DNA from: Sinohyriopsis cumingii
Lineage: Eukaryota > Mollusca > Bivalvia > Unionida > Unionidae
Length of the DNA: 64,000 nucleotides
Assembly: GCA_028554795.2 (NCBI GenBank)
Contig: CM068829.1
Span: forward strand, 138,701,579-138,765,578
Direction of reading: 5' to 3'
Shown here: one piece after another, positions 1-8,149 of the stretch
How positions within the stretch are numbered: the stretch's first letter is position 1
How the letters are laid out: each line of letters begins with the position of its first letter
Translations under genes and position numbers: made by a program
Notes under the pieces: generated by a model
Told to the model about the DNA's origin: nothing
What the model saw: the letters and a program-made list of their open reading frames with translations, nothing else
Databases searched by the model: none

Positions 1-297
1 AACAACACGAAAGACAAAAATACATAAAAGCCAAAGGCTTAAGTACAACGATAAAAGGCACATGAAAATCATTAACGTGGAATAAAAACAAGTGTCTGTA
101 CAACATGTTTTGGGTAATGTTCTGACCAGTTCTATAGGGGGTAAGGTCACACAAGTGTCCTCCCGAAAGGGTCTTTCAGGCCTGTCCACGACAGTCCTGT
201 CCTGGGTGACGGGTTCTTCTGGCACCGTCACTAACACAGGTTGAAAAGTAACTTTTTTCTTTGGACGTTGAAAGGAAGGATCACAACTCTCGAGCAT
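1..297 (-). CDS. Partial ORF with basic/proline-rich stalk and a membrane segment
   Basis: An ATG at 297-295 opens a frame that stays open for 99 codons to the left edge, so the end is missing. It overlaps the stop of the gene before it (281-283) by 17 bases, as is common in compact viral genomes. The first part is polar (QRPKKKVTF near residue 10, then a Pro/Val/Glu-rich stretch); residues about 68-97 are strongly hydrophobic (STLMIFMCLLSLYLSLWLL) and look like a transmembrane helix. I do not recognise the family. A membrane-anchored accessory protein is inference. Confidence 0.5.
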   Translation of the reverse strand, partial: MLESCDPSFQRPKKKVTFQPVLVTVPEEPVTQDRTVVDRPERPFREDTCVTLPPIELVRTLPKTCCTDTCFYSTLMIFMCLLSLYLSLWLLCIFVFRVV

Positions 298-747
298 ACT
301 GGGCCACTTCTTGGGTCCAAGCCTCAAAATCCCATTTTTTCCAGTCACGGACATCTGTCCAATGGGAGTGTAAGTCACAAGCTACACACACATCGTCAAA
401 CACGTCTTCGGTAGCTAAAAGTTGACGAATCTTTTTTTCCCGTAGAGGTCGAGAAGTATCCAGATGAAAACGTAAGGCTTTGAGCAAAAGGAGTCTCTCG
501 TGAACATTTAAAGGCACCACTTTCATGTTGAATGGGGTGGTAAATACTGTTCGTAAAGAGTCCACAAAGAATCGGCTGGTAAACGAAATCCCAGAAAACA
601 AGTCACTAAGACACACACTATGCGTCGTCCCAAATTGAATGGATACAGTTCTTGTAATAATCGATGGTAATGATCCACGGTTTGAATATGGTCATTGAGT
701 TCCTTCCACGGAATCTGTTCAATTACATGTGACATAAGTCGTGGCAT
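281..747 (-). pseudogene. Small unknown gene C of the LPxEL group, broken by a frame change
   Basis: Two overlapping minus-strand frames (747-523 and 616-281) read as one gene of about 150 codons with a frame change near 610-625. The first carries an IPWKEL motif at residues 12-17, at the same place as LPVEL and LPKEL in the two genes before it, so the three look like diverged tandem copies. The C-terminal part is acidic and tryptophan-rich (WKKWDFEAWTQEV). The ATG at 747 overlaps the end of gene B (stop at 719); a second ATG at 735 is equally possible. Function unknown; resemblance of LPxELxxxI to an F-box start is weak. Confidence 0.5.
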
Positions 748-1210
748 GACAGCCTGTTTTTATACTCTCTTTCTTTCGGATGCAATACACGTACTTTCTA
801 GCCAGACATCTTCGTTCTCCAGTAGGGAATCTAAATCTTGCATACTGTAACCTAAACGTCAAAGTTTGTTTAGAAGTTTCCTCTTCCGCTAAGCAGATTC
901 CACGTAAAATATGTTGGTAATCCTTTAACTTGTCTTCCTCAATGCGTTGCACTAGGTGAATCTCGAAGTAACCAAAATTATGAACATGTCGATCATTGGC
1001 GACCTCAAAATTTTGAACAATGTCTGACCACTGAAACAATTTCTGACGAATCAGTTCTTTTATACCATTCAGGTACCAGTGGTTAAAGATCTGGTGACGT
1101 AACGGATGCAACTGTTCTTTACGTTTGACTTGTATTTTGACCAGCTCTCGGTAAATGCGTTCTCTTAACTCCACAGGCAAAGCACGAATGTTCTCTTGTA
1201 AACTATCCAT
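719..1210 (-). CDS. Small unknown gene B of the LPxEL group
   Basis: An intact 163-codon frame with ATG at 1210, 21 bases after the stop of gene A. Residues 11-19 read LPVELRERI, parallel to LPKELQEKI in gene A. The rest is charged and helical, with many Trp/His/Lys/Arg residues and a basic C-terminal third. No membrane segment or zinc motif is visible. Its place in a head-to-tail series with genes A and C, and the shared motif near each N terminus, suggest local duplication. An F-box-like or other adaptor role is only a guess from LPxEL. Confidence 0.6.
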   Translation of the reverse strand: MDSLQENIRALPVELRERIYRELVKIQVKRKEQLHPLRHQIFNHWYLNGIKELIRQKLFQWSDIVQNFEVANDRHVHNFGYFEIHLVQRIEEDKLKDYQHILRGICLAEEETSKQTLTFRLQYARFRFPTGERRCLARKYVYCIRKKESIKTGCHATTYVTCN

Positions 1211-1231
1211 GAATAGGCCAGTCCGTACAAT

Positions 1232-1624
1232 TCACAATCTTCTCCTAGTGCAAAAGTAATCCACATAGTGAGTAATTTCTGGCCACTGCCGTTCAGGGTA
1301 ACGTCCAAGAATGTCACTGAACTCTTTTGATGTAAACGGTCTAGAGTGATATAAGAGGACGAATGCACACTTGACCCAAAGAAATCTAACACATTGGTTG
1401 ACTTTCTTCGCTTTCCTCTTATGAATTTCTCGACACAAAATTTCTAGAGTGACCCATTGAGATTTCACTCTGGCAAACCCCTTCCAAACTTGTTTGCAAA
1501 TCTTCTCTTGCAGTTCTTTAGGTAATGATTCAATATCGTTTTTGAAATGAAGTTTAAATACTGGTCTCGGTGATGTCCAACATTTGACTCCTAACCAATC
1601 TGGTTTCTTCTTCGTCAACGACAT
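1232..1624 (-). CDS. Small unknown gene A of the LPxEL group
   Basis: An intact 130-codon frame starting with ATG at 1624, 11 bases after the stop of the first BIR gene. It carries LPKELQEKI at residues 34-42, then a basic helical stretch and a C terminus ending in Arg-Arg-Arg-Leu. It aligns by eye to gene B around the LPxELxE+I motif but is otherwise diverged. Compact spacing with its neighbours points to a shared transcript or closely nested transcripts. The family is not recognised. Confidence 0.6.
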   Translation of the reverse strand: MSLTKKKPDWLGVKCWTSPRPVFKLHFKNDIESLPKELQEKICKQVWKGFARVKSQWVTLEILCREIHKRKAKKVNQCVRFLWVKCAFVLLYHSRPFTSKEFSDILGRYPERQWPEITHYVDYFCTRRRL

Positions 1625-1635
1625 GGTAAGTTACT

Positions 1636-2274
1636 TCAATGTCTCGGTCCTACTAAAGGTAAGTAATGACAATTCGGTGACCATCGAGCATGTTCTACGT
1701 AGGCCGAATCTTGTGGTTCCCAGTGGTGAAGTGACACACCGCAACTGAAGCACTTGACTTTATCTCCTTCGCCCAAGTAGAACAATCCAGCTCTGGCTAA
1801 TTCTTCGGGGGTCGGTCCTCCCAGATACTTAGGCCATTTTCCTTTGAACGATTGAAGACGATTTTCAAAGTCGCAGTATTCCGACAAACGCACAGGAAAC
1901 GAATATTTGTCTTTCACAGGTTCGTTTCTATGAGGGTTGGGTGACATGGACAGGAGTTTGCTCAGAGCTGGATGACATCCGTAGAGGGGTAGACGTGAAG
2001 GTGAACATCCACCTTTAAAACGAAGCCCAGTAAAGTGTCCAAGAGGACGAGCGGCATCGCTTTCGCATCCCTCAGGTTTGGCACGCACAGCATCACTTTC
2101 CATGATAGGGGTAGTGAGAACAAAGTTCCCATGATGCTTTACGGCATCGCTAAGGTCACAGCGTACAGCATCGTTCCCATCGCAAGGCTCACAATCGCAT
2201 TCCACTTCAGAAGCCCCACACTTGAATTGTGCCTTTCTAAACAACTTGTTCTGTGTTTCTCTGAAAGTATTCAT
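1636..2274 (-). CDS. Single-BIR (IAP-like) protein, gene 1
   Basis: BIR domains bind zinc and, in inhibitor-of-apoptosis proteins, contact caspases or caspase activators. Counting from the ATG at 2274, residues about 134-204 form a full BIR: YCDFENRLQSF, the EELARAGLFYLG segment, then C-x2-C (CFSC), 16 residues to the His of EHARW, and 6 residues to the last Cys, so all four zinc ligands are present. The first ~120 residues hold a Cys-rich patch and a degenerate SDAVR-type repeat of unknown role. There is no RING. The same frame extends upstream to 2304 only through a GTG; a TATA box at 2333-2341 favours the ATG. Viral IAP-like proteins usually block host cell death; that role here is inference. 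Confidence 0.8.
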   Translation of the reverse strand: MNTFRETQNKLFRKAQFKCGASEVECDCEPCDGNDAVRCDLSDAVKHHGNFVLTTPIMESDAVRAKPEGCESDAARPLGHFTGLRFKGGCSPSRLPLYGCHPALSKLLSMSPNPHRNEPVKDKYSFPVRLSEYCDFENRLQSFKGKWPKYLGGPTPEELARAGLFYLGEGDKVKCFSCGVSLHHWEPQDSAYVEHARWSPNCHYLPLVGPRH

Positions 2275-2332
2275 CTTGTTCGCTCGGTCTTGGTAGGTAG
2301 CCACAATGAACTATCGATCTTGACCATAGTCC

Positions 2333-2341
2333 CTTTTTATA
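2333..2341 (-). promoter_or_regulatory. TATA box for BIR gene 1
   Basis: Read on the minus strand the sequence is TATAAAAAG. It lies about 60 bases before the ATG at 2274, which would put a start site near 2308 and leave a short leader. It sits at the very end of BIR gene 2, so the genes are probably transcribed separately despite their close spacing. Confidence 0.5.
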
Positions 2342-2794
2342 CTAGTCGCAATGCAGTCTCAAGCTTGTACATCGTTCCTTTTTTATGTTTTTTATGTCTA
2401 GTTTTGGAAGGTACCTTCTCTAAGGTGCCGTCATCACTGTACCGTAGTGTCATGGGTGGAAAGGCCATAGAAAGGTAAGAACAGTGCGGAGACCATCGAA
2501 TATGTTCCAGAATAGCTGAATCTTTATAGATACATAGATCCATTCGTAACTTCAGTCCGCAAGCGAAACACTGTACTTCGTATCCCAATCCTGACTCAGG
2601 TCCCAAGTAGACAGATCCTGTTCTAGCTAAAATATGCGAAGAAGGTAATCCTTTCCTATCCGTAGGCCATGCTTGAAACGTGTCCAATCGACGGGCACAA
2701 TCACAATAGGCAGGCAAGAAAACCGGAAAATGGTAGGGTTTGAACTTGGAGTTCTCATCAGGTTTCTCACTGGATTCTTTCTGTGTGAAGTCAT
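2337..2794 (-). pseudogene. Second single-BIR (IAP-like) gene, probably broken near its start
   Basis: The frame ending at 2337 encodes a BIR: YCDCARRLDTF, an ILARTGSVYLG segment, C-x2-C (CFAC), a His in LEHIRW and a Cys six residues on. The second Cys-to-His spacing is 18 rather than the usual 16 and the usual Trp-Glu pair after CxxC is missing, so it is a diverged BIR. Homology to BIR gene 1 runs upstream of 2717 (PYHFPV versus YSFPV), but that frame has no ATG back to a stop near 2837. The ATG that suits the TATA box lies at 2794 in another frame. A frame change between 2794 and about 2740 is likely. No RING is present. Confidence 0.65.
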
Positions 2795-2817
2795 CCTTCT
2801 GGTGGGTGGCTATCCGC

Positions 2818-5800
2818 TTACAACCAATGTTTTATACCAATATGTCCATACGGCAAAGTAAAGTGGTTGGGCAGTCGCACTCGCTTCTGGTACACGATTT
2901 GATAGACTTCTTCCAAGGGTCGACTGACGATGTGGTGAGTGGGTAAACGTACAATCTTGTTGGGTTGATAGGTGGTCACTTTAAAGTGTTCATCCTCTCC
3001 CGATTGCAAGGCTTCTTTCAATACCCCAAAGCTGACCACACGACTGGTACGATAATTCAGAGTCAATCCTTTCACTTTACACTGCGTGTGCACTTCTCCT
3101 TGTGGGTCCCGGTATTCGTAGCCGTAATTTTTTTGACCGCCACTGATGAAACTTAGAATCTTGTCGTCGGGATGCTCGTCTGTCCAGGCTCCTAAACGGT
3201 CTCCTTCGATGTCAGGGTGCTGTTGACTCGGGTGATGGATGTAAATGCAACTGTCCGTGTCAAAGTACAGAACGTGTTCCCCTAACAGTTCTAAAGCTTC
3301 GTACAATTTTAAGCGAGCATGAGCTGTCACGTAAGCCGCAATGATGACATTTCCAAAAGGGTCGTCTTGTACAAAGTCCAGATCTTCTTCGTAATTGACC
3401 AAGATCAAATCCTCGCGAACGACATCCACGTGTTTCATGAATTTGGTTTTGTCGTGAATCATCTGGAAGTAGCGGGAAGGTTCTGTCAAATACTCCGTCT
3501 TGGGTAAACATGGACGTTGTGCCATTTTACCCCACAAGCAATTTAACATCACTTTGGCAAACGATCGCCTGCCTTCGTTTTTCTCGATGTGATCTAAAGT
3601 AATGCCTTCTTGTGCCCAGTATTTCTCTTTGAATGTCTTTTGGTCTTCGGGAGCTTGACACCAGGAAGGATAGCCACTGGCTTCTTGTTTCAGTTTCAAA
3701 AAGGCATCCACGTAGTCGGCGAAAATGCCTTTCTACGTGGGGTCACCCTTGTGGTATTGTTGTGTCTTGGGAAAGTGACAAATTTCGTACACTTCTAACA
3801 GTTGGTATCCCATGTCCAGAGCTTTGAACAATTCTTCGCTGACCCACGTCCCCGTCAAGGCCCGTTCTTCCTGGGTGTGATGACAAGGTTGGTCTTGGTT
3901 GCACGTTTCGGCACAAGTACGGCACAAAGGAAACATCAGTTTGCCTTGGCAATGGTGAGGTAGCACAGGATGGTAAAAGTTAGTGGGAGGCAAGACTTTC
4001 CACTTGATCAGACCTTCGTATTGTCGAATGTTTTTCAGGTCGATGTGTTACGTCAACAATTGTGGGTGTCCTGCAGACAATATTTGCACACGTAGGGATA
4101 CAGCGAACACACGTCCAAGTATTTGATTTCTTCTCCTTTCTCTTCGTCGGCTTGGTACAGCAAACAGGTGGCATTGGTCCTTCCTCCGTACAAACTATCC
4201 TCGGGTTCAGCGGGTCCATGAACTGGTAACTTTCCACGAGGCGTTTAAACTCGGGATCGTTTTTCAAACGGTGATCATACTCGTGTTCCCACATTTCCAC
4301 CACTTGGTATCCTTCCTGTTCTAACTTTAGGCGTCGCTGACAAGTGGCCTGGTACAAGTCTTCCATGGTTCGTTGTAAAAACTGATTTTTAGTGCCACGG
4401 TCAGGGTAAAAGACGGACATCCGTGAAATAAGCAACCGTTAAACTCGTACACGATCTTGGGGTTTTCTAAGTCCCAGCCATCGACCGAATGCGTTCCGAT
4501 GGTCTTTTTGCCTCCCCCGTTGCGGGCATGCTGAATCCTTTTGTCTTCCTTGTCGCACAAGTAATGTAACCAGCGTATGGCTTTGACCGAGTATTGACGT
4601 TTGACATAGTTGGTCGTTTGAGGACTGATGACAGCCACGGTGTTTTCAGGCATGAATCGTTGCCGGTACACTAAGGAACACGCTTTGGCAATGGTGCAAG
4701 CTTCTTTCAAAGGATCGACCCCTCCGTGTTCCATGAACAGTTCTCGAAATTTTCCACAGCAACGTCGTAAAATGTCCACGTCGGAACGACAATACTTTAA
4801 CATTTCTTCCTGAAAGTCGAAAGGGTCCGAGGCGTGAGCCTGGTACCAAGCGTAGAAAGCTTCTCGTTGTTTGGTACGCATGTTGTCAGGGTCGTAATAG
4901 TGAGCCTCGGGCAAATGGGGTAGAACGACGTGTTGATTGGCTTTCGTATTGAAAAAGTGTGGAAAGTACCCTTTAGCCATTTCTGTCATTCCAAATGTTT
5001 TAGGCATTCGACTCAAAGGCATGGCCAAATAGCTCATCGAATCTTTAAACTGTACTTGTCCCATTTGCCTTGAAAATGATTTTGGCTCCGTTCAAAGTGA
5101 CTTTAGGACGCTCAGTGCCTTGTTCCGTATGTGTTGCTCTCGATTATTATAACCATGGTCACATTTCTCACAGTAATAACCGTATCCCAGGAATGCAGTG
5201 ATACTGGTAATGGTATCGAACTGGTCATCGTGATAATATACATGAATGTATTTTCCATCCTTAAAGTCTTTCCCTCCAAACAACAGAGGTCCGCGCACTT
5301 CTTGAGGGTGCAGTTTCAAGGTGTAGAATGGAGCTAGGACATCTTGCAATTTTTGCATTTCAGGAATGCCGCAGGGTGTGTCTTTGGACAGGCCGGCTTG
5401 TTGCAACAGGAGTTCTGCTTCACTTCGTTGTTTGGCTCGGTTCGATTTTCGAATGTTCTTCCAGTCTCTTTTCCATTCTACCGTGTCGTTCTTGTCGGCA
5501 TAGGTTCGTCCCACCACGATGACTCGGGCTAAACACATCTGGTCTTGAGAATTGTGAATTTGGACGAGACTCTTTTTGGTACTGCGAAGGTCGTTCACCA
5601 ATAACACCTTATTGCGTTGTCCGGTCCCTTGAGGAGGAGAGACGTGGGTCATGTCCAGTGTGGCTTTTCCATCGGTGATGTCAAACTGGTCATTGGATTG
5701 TTGCACGTGTTGAATCTTGTCCATGACTTTGGAAGCGGTCAATTCTGCAGGGGTGCTAAACTTGATCCAAACAGGGGATTTCAAACCGTCGTGTTGTATG

Positions 5801-6171
5801 GAGAGTCTCAAGCGATCGTCTTCTTTGGGTTGACATTGTCGCTTGAGTGTGGTGAGCAAAGAATCCCACACCCCAGTGATGAACCCTTCTGCTTTCTCTA
5901 ACGGTACTTCGGACTTGAAGTATTTGTAAGCCGTGGTTCTAAATTTTCTAGAGGAGCGCTTTTCGGTCTCTCGAATGGAATAGTATTTTTCAGGGTTGAC
6001 TAAGGGTGGCGAACTTTGTTTAGAGAGTTCGGATTCTGGTTCACTCATGTCCTCTTCAAAATCACTGGCATGAATTTGTGCCAAGACTTCAGCCCTGGTA
6101 CGAGGCGATAGATCACGTTTCTGCCTCTTACTTTCTTCTTCTTTCTTCTCAAATGAATTGGATCGTTTCAT
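2818..6171 (-). pseudogene. Protein-primed family B DNA polymerase, decayed
   Basis: Polymerases of this family copy the element's own linear genome from a protein primer. The first frame (ATG 6171 to TGA 5092, 359 codons) has a basic NLS-like start and ends in YHDDQFDTITSITAFLG and a Cys pair with GYNNREQH, as in Polinton-type polymerases. The next piece (5064-4327) carries an exonuclease III motif (YCRSDVDIL) and a conserved FNGCLFHGCP block. Motif A (DVCSLYP) is at about 4115-4095 in yet another frame. The last piece holds KVMLNCLWGK (motif B-like) and YFDTDS (motif C), then VKGLTLNYRT. Lesions seen: the stop at 5092, frame changes around 4435-3993 and a TAG near 3734. The exonuclease I/II region expected between 5092 and 5064 is absent. 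Non-functional as it stands. Confidence 0.85.
2831..2837 (-). promoter_or_regulatory. TATA box for BIR gene 2
   Basis: TATAAAA on the minus strand, overlapping the last codons of the polymerase gene (stop at 2818-2820). It is about 40 bases before an ATG at 2794. Placing a promoter inside the end of the preceding gene fits the compact layout. Confidence 0.4.
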
Positions 6172-6305
6172 CTTGAGTGCAAAACGTCAAATGACTCAAG
6201 TTTAAACACCATAGACTAATTTATAGTCATGGCAGACCAGCGTATATAGAAGGGTGTGTGTCTTGTCCTTTCACTATTCATTTCACTCTCAAACCGAGCA
6301 CAACG
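6172..6305. promoter_or_regulatory. Divergent promoter between polymerase and CCHC genes
   Basis: This 134-bp spacer separates start codons on opposite strands. It holds TATAAAT on the minus strand (6225-6219), about 50 bases before the polymerase ATG, and TATATA on the plus strand (6243-6248), about 60 bases before the CCHC gene ATG. The two TATA boxes lie roughly 20 bases apart, so each direction has its own core promoter. Confidence 0.55.
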
Positions 6306-6746
6306 ATGGAAGAGACTAGCCAAATCGAACTTTTCATCAGAGCTTTGCGAGGGGTCATTAGAAAATTCTCTTCAGACCAGCCGATGGACTACTCTCCTTC
6401 CTTTCGAGATAAAAGTCAAGATACTTGCTATATCTGTCAAAAGAAAGGGCATTGGTCTTCAGAGTGTCCAGACCGTCAAAAAAGAAAAACAGGGGCTAGA
6501 GAAGACAAAAGTCAAGATACCTGTTATTATTATCAAGAAAAATGACATTGGTCTCCAGATTGCCTAAAAAAAGAAACAAGAGGAGCAGAAGAAGAGAGGG
6601 ATTCTTCAGAGGAAGAAAAGGAGGAAGATAGCAAACAGGTGAAGAAAAAGAAACAGGAGAAGAAAAGAAGAAGGGAAGAAAGTGAGGAGGAAGAGGAGGA
6701 GGAAAAGACTGTAACGGTGAAGAAATTTAAAAAACAGAGAGAGTAA
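6306..6746 (+). pseudogene. CCHC zinc-knuckle protein with a highly charged tail, in-frame stop
   Basis: The ATG at 6306 follows a TATA box. One zinc knuckle is intact (C-x2-C-x4-H-x4-C: CYICQKKGHWSSEC), as in nucleic-acid-binding Gag-like and cellular CCHC proteins. A second copy of the unit follows (both begin DKSQDTCY), but its second Cys is Tyr and a TGA at 6543-6545 falls before its His, giving 79 residues. The same frame then runs on to a TAA at 6744 with a Lys/Glu-rich tail, so the gene was about 146 codons. The tail is coded by a purine-rich stretch that could also be simple-sequence drift. Probable role: binding element nucleic acid (inference). Confidence 0.65.
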
Positions 6747-6827
6747 ACAAAGAAACAGAAGAAGTGAATGTACTTTTTAAAGTGCTCTGTTGTGAATTGT
6801 GAATTGGATTGTAACTATTGATAAAAG

Positions 6828-6833
6828 AATAAA
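6828..6833 (+). terminator. AATAAA polyadenylation signal
   Basis: AATAAA lies about 80 bases after the end of the CCHC gene and is followed by a GT/T-rich stretch (GTAAGTGTCTTTGGTTTTTG), the usual downstream element. So the CCHC gene uses ordinary polyadenylation, unlike the two genes to its right. Confidence 0.5.
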
Positions 6834-6950
6834 TTAAGTATAAAAAGGTAAGTGTCTTTGGTTTTTGATTTTAAAATAAGAACGTACACTCACGCACTCA
6901 TACACAGACACGTACTATAGGGTAAAATGGTTATTTTTCTTTTTGAGTTA

Positions 6951-7012
6951 TTGGCAATTGAAAGTTTATCTCTTTTCGAGGAATGTGGGTGGCCCTGAAA
7001 AGGGCCTTTGGT
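6951..7012 (-). terminator. Histone-type 3' stem-loop plus downstream element, minus strand
   Basis: Read on the minus strand: CCAAAGGCCCTTTTCAGGGC, then CACCCA. The 6-bp stem GGCCCT/AGGGCC with TTTC loop and its flanks match the consensus that ends replication-dependent histone mRNAs (bound by SLBP). About 14 bases on, CGAAAAGAGA matches the purine-rich histone downstream element that pairs with U7 snRNA. It follows a stop codon at 7032 in one of the two frames of the upstream gene. It forms an inverted repeat with 8078-8137. Confidence 0.85.
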
Positions 7013-7031
7013 TATTGGTGTAGGGGTGAGT

Positions 7032-7609
7032 TTAAGCAATCAACTTTAACTGCCTTAAGCCTTTGCCACGGCCGAGGCCTACTTCTGGACTGCGTACTGT
7101 TGATGATGATGATGATGATGATTTGGTTGAAATCACTAAGGGTGGTACGGTAGGCTTAGTCACAGGGTTGGTGTGTTTAGCTCGGAAGGTCGTATTCTCT
7201 TCGGTCGTAATAAAGAAGTCTGATACATTTGTTTCAGACTTCTTAACTCCGCTAAAATGTCTAACAGTACCGTGACCGTTTGACTTTCACACCCTTGTTT
7301 CTTTGCTGCTACTTCTTCTTCTTCTTGTTTTTTTCTTACCTCTTCTTCTTGCTGTTGTTGCTGTAGGAGAAAAGCTTGTTCCGCTTCCTTTTGCTGTTGT
7401 ATAAATTTCTCCAATTCTTCTTTCTGTCTCTGTCTAAAATTCTCCACGTGCGGTAATGAAGAAGGAGACGAAGGTTCCGGAACAAATTCTTGCGAGGTAA
7501 GAAAATCCACAAAATCCCAATTTACCTCTTCTGAAAGTAAGTCCGGGTTCCCTTGGGCGGTCTCCATTGCTGGTACACCCCAACTGATCGTTTTCTGAGT
7601 TTCCGTCAT
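7032..7609 (-). CDS. Unknown Gln/Glu-rich coiled-coil protein
   Basis: The frame from the ATG at 7609 to the stop at 7160 encodes 149 residues: an acidic N-terminal third, then about residues 56-105 dominated by Gln, Glu and Lys with heptad-like spacing (probable coiled coil), then a short hydrophobic helix and a basic patch (RPKRIRP). A TATA box lies 50 bases upstream. A second frame stays open past 7160 through a serine run and a GRGKG motif to a TAA at 7032-7034, only about 20 bases before the histone-type stem-loop, so the original gene may have used it after a frame change near 7165. The family is not recognised; it is not a histone. Confidence 0.55.
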
Positions 7610-7828
7610 GTTGAATCACTGTCGCATGGATTGACACCGCACAGGCGCTAGCGAATCTATATAGACCACGTGACGTCACAGACTGCTGTCTTCGGATTGG
7701 ATGCGGACTGCCTGAATTTTGTAACGCGTGTTTGGATTGGTCAATGAACTCAATCCGTTTCAATCCTTCCTCTACCTATAAATAAGTGCAGTTCACTGCA
7801 CTGATTCACCTGTTCTCGGCGCCTCAAG
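7610..7828. promoter_or_regulatory. Divergent promoter with CRE/E-box, CCAAT and two TATA boxes
   Basis: The spacer between two divergent genes has a minus-strand TATA box (CTATATAG, 7658-7665) and a plus-strand TATAAATA (7777-7784). Next to the first is an E-box CACGTG (7667-7672) overlapping a full CRE palindrome TGACGTCA (7671-7678). Two ATTGG (inverted CCAAT) elements occur near 7695 and 7734. This is the layout of divergent metazoan histone-gene promoters, matching the 3' ends. Direct sequence evidence is only the motifs; factor binding is inference. Confidence 0.6.
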
Positions 7829-8059
7829 ATGTGGACCACGGTCGAATCATCCACCCTTGTTTCTTCAATGATGTTTAGGACGGACATGCTAATGTATGTC
7901 CGATCCAAGTGGACAGTTGTCCACAAGTCAGACACCAGTCTGTGGATACGAAGAGTCCATGTGGAAAGACAAGGATGCCTCAAGAGGACTCTGATTTATG
8001 GCCCTGCAGTAAGACGCAGCTTGAGGACAAGAAGATGCCGCAGATGCCCTTTATGTTAA
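7829..8059 (+). CDS. Unknown small basic protein with histone-type 3' end
   Basis: A 76-codon frame whose ATG lies about 45 bases after TATAAATA and whose stop lies about 20 bases before a canonical histone stem-loop, exactly the layout of a histone gene. The product is not a recognisable histone: it is rich in Met, Val, Arg and Ser with an Arg-rich C terminus ending in two Cys pairs (RRCRRCPLC). It may be a relic of a longer gene. Coding status rests on promoter and 3'-end context rather than homology. Confidence 0.45.
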   Translation: MWTTVESSTLVSSMMFRTDMLMYVRSKWTVVHKSDTSLWIRRVHVERQGCLKRTLIYGPAVRRSLRTRRCRRCPLC

Positions 8060-8077
8060 GGGCTTATTAACATAAAC

Positions 8078-8125
8078 CCAAAGGCCCTTTTCAGGGCCAC
8101 CCATATTTCTCGAAAAGAGATAGAG
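8078..8125 (+). terminator. Histone-type 3' stem-loop plus downstream element, plus strand
   Basis: Stem GGCCCT (8083-8088), loop TTTC, stem AGGGCC (8093-8098), with CCAAA before and ACCCA after, match the metazoan histone mRNA 3' consensus. CGAAAAGAGATAGAG (8111-8125) is a good histone downstream element at the expected distance. The hairpin is identical to the minus-strand copy at 6991-7006 and the likeness extends to about 8137. Confidence 0.88.
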
Positions 8126-8149
8126 TTTCAATTGCCTACCCCATTTTTT

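Noticed and set aside
2035-2478. 147-codon plus-strand ORF
   Set aside because: It is the antisense shadow of BIR gene 1 and the start of BIR gene 2; no motif on this strand.
5617-5901. Plus-strand ORFs of 60-95 codons across 4628-5901
   Set aside because: Antisense shadows of the polymerase gene.
7829-8059. Idea that this ORF is a degraded histone H4 (RQG and LYG fragments near the end)
   Set aside because: Only scattered tripeptides match and spacing is wrong; the histone link rests on the promoter and 3' hairpin, not on the protein.
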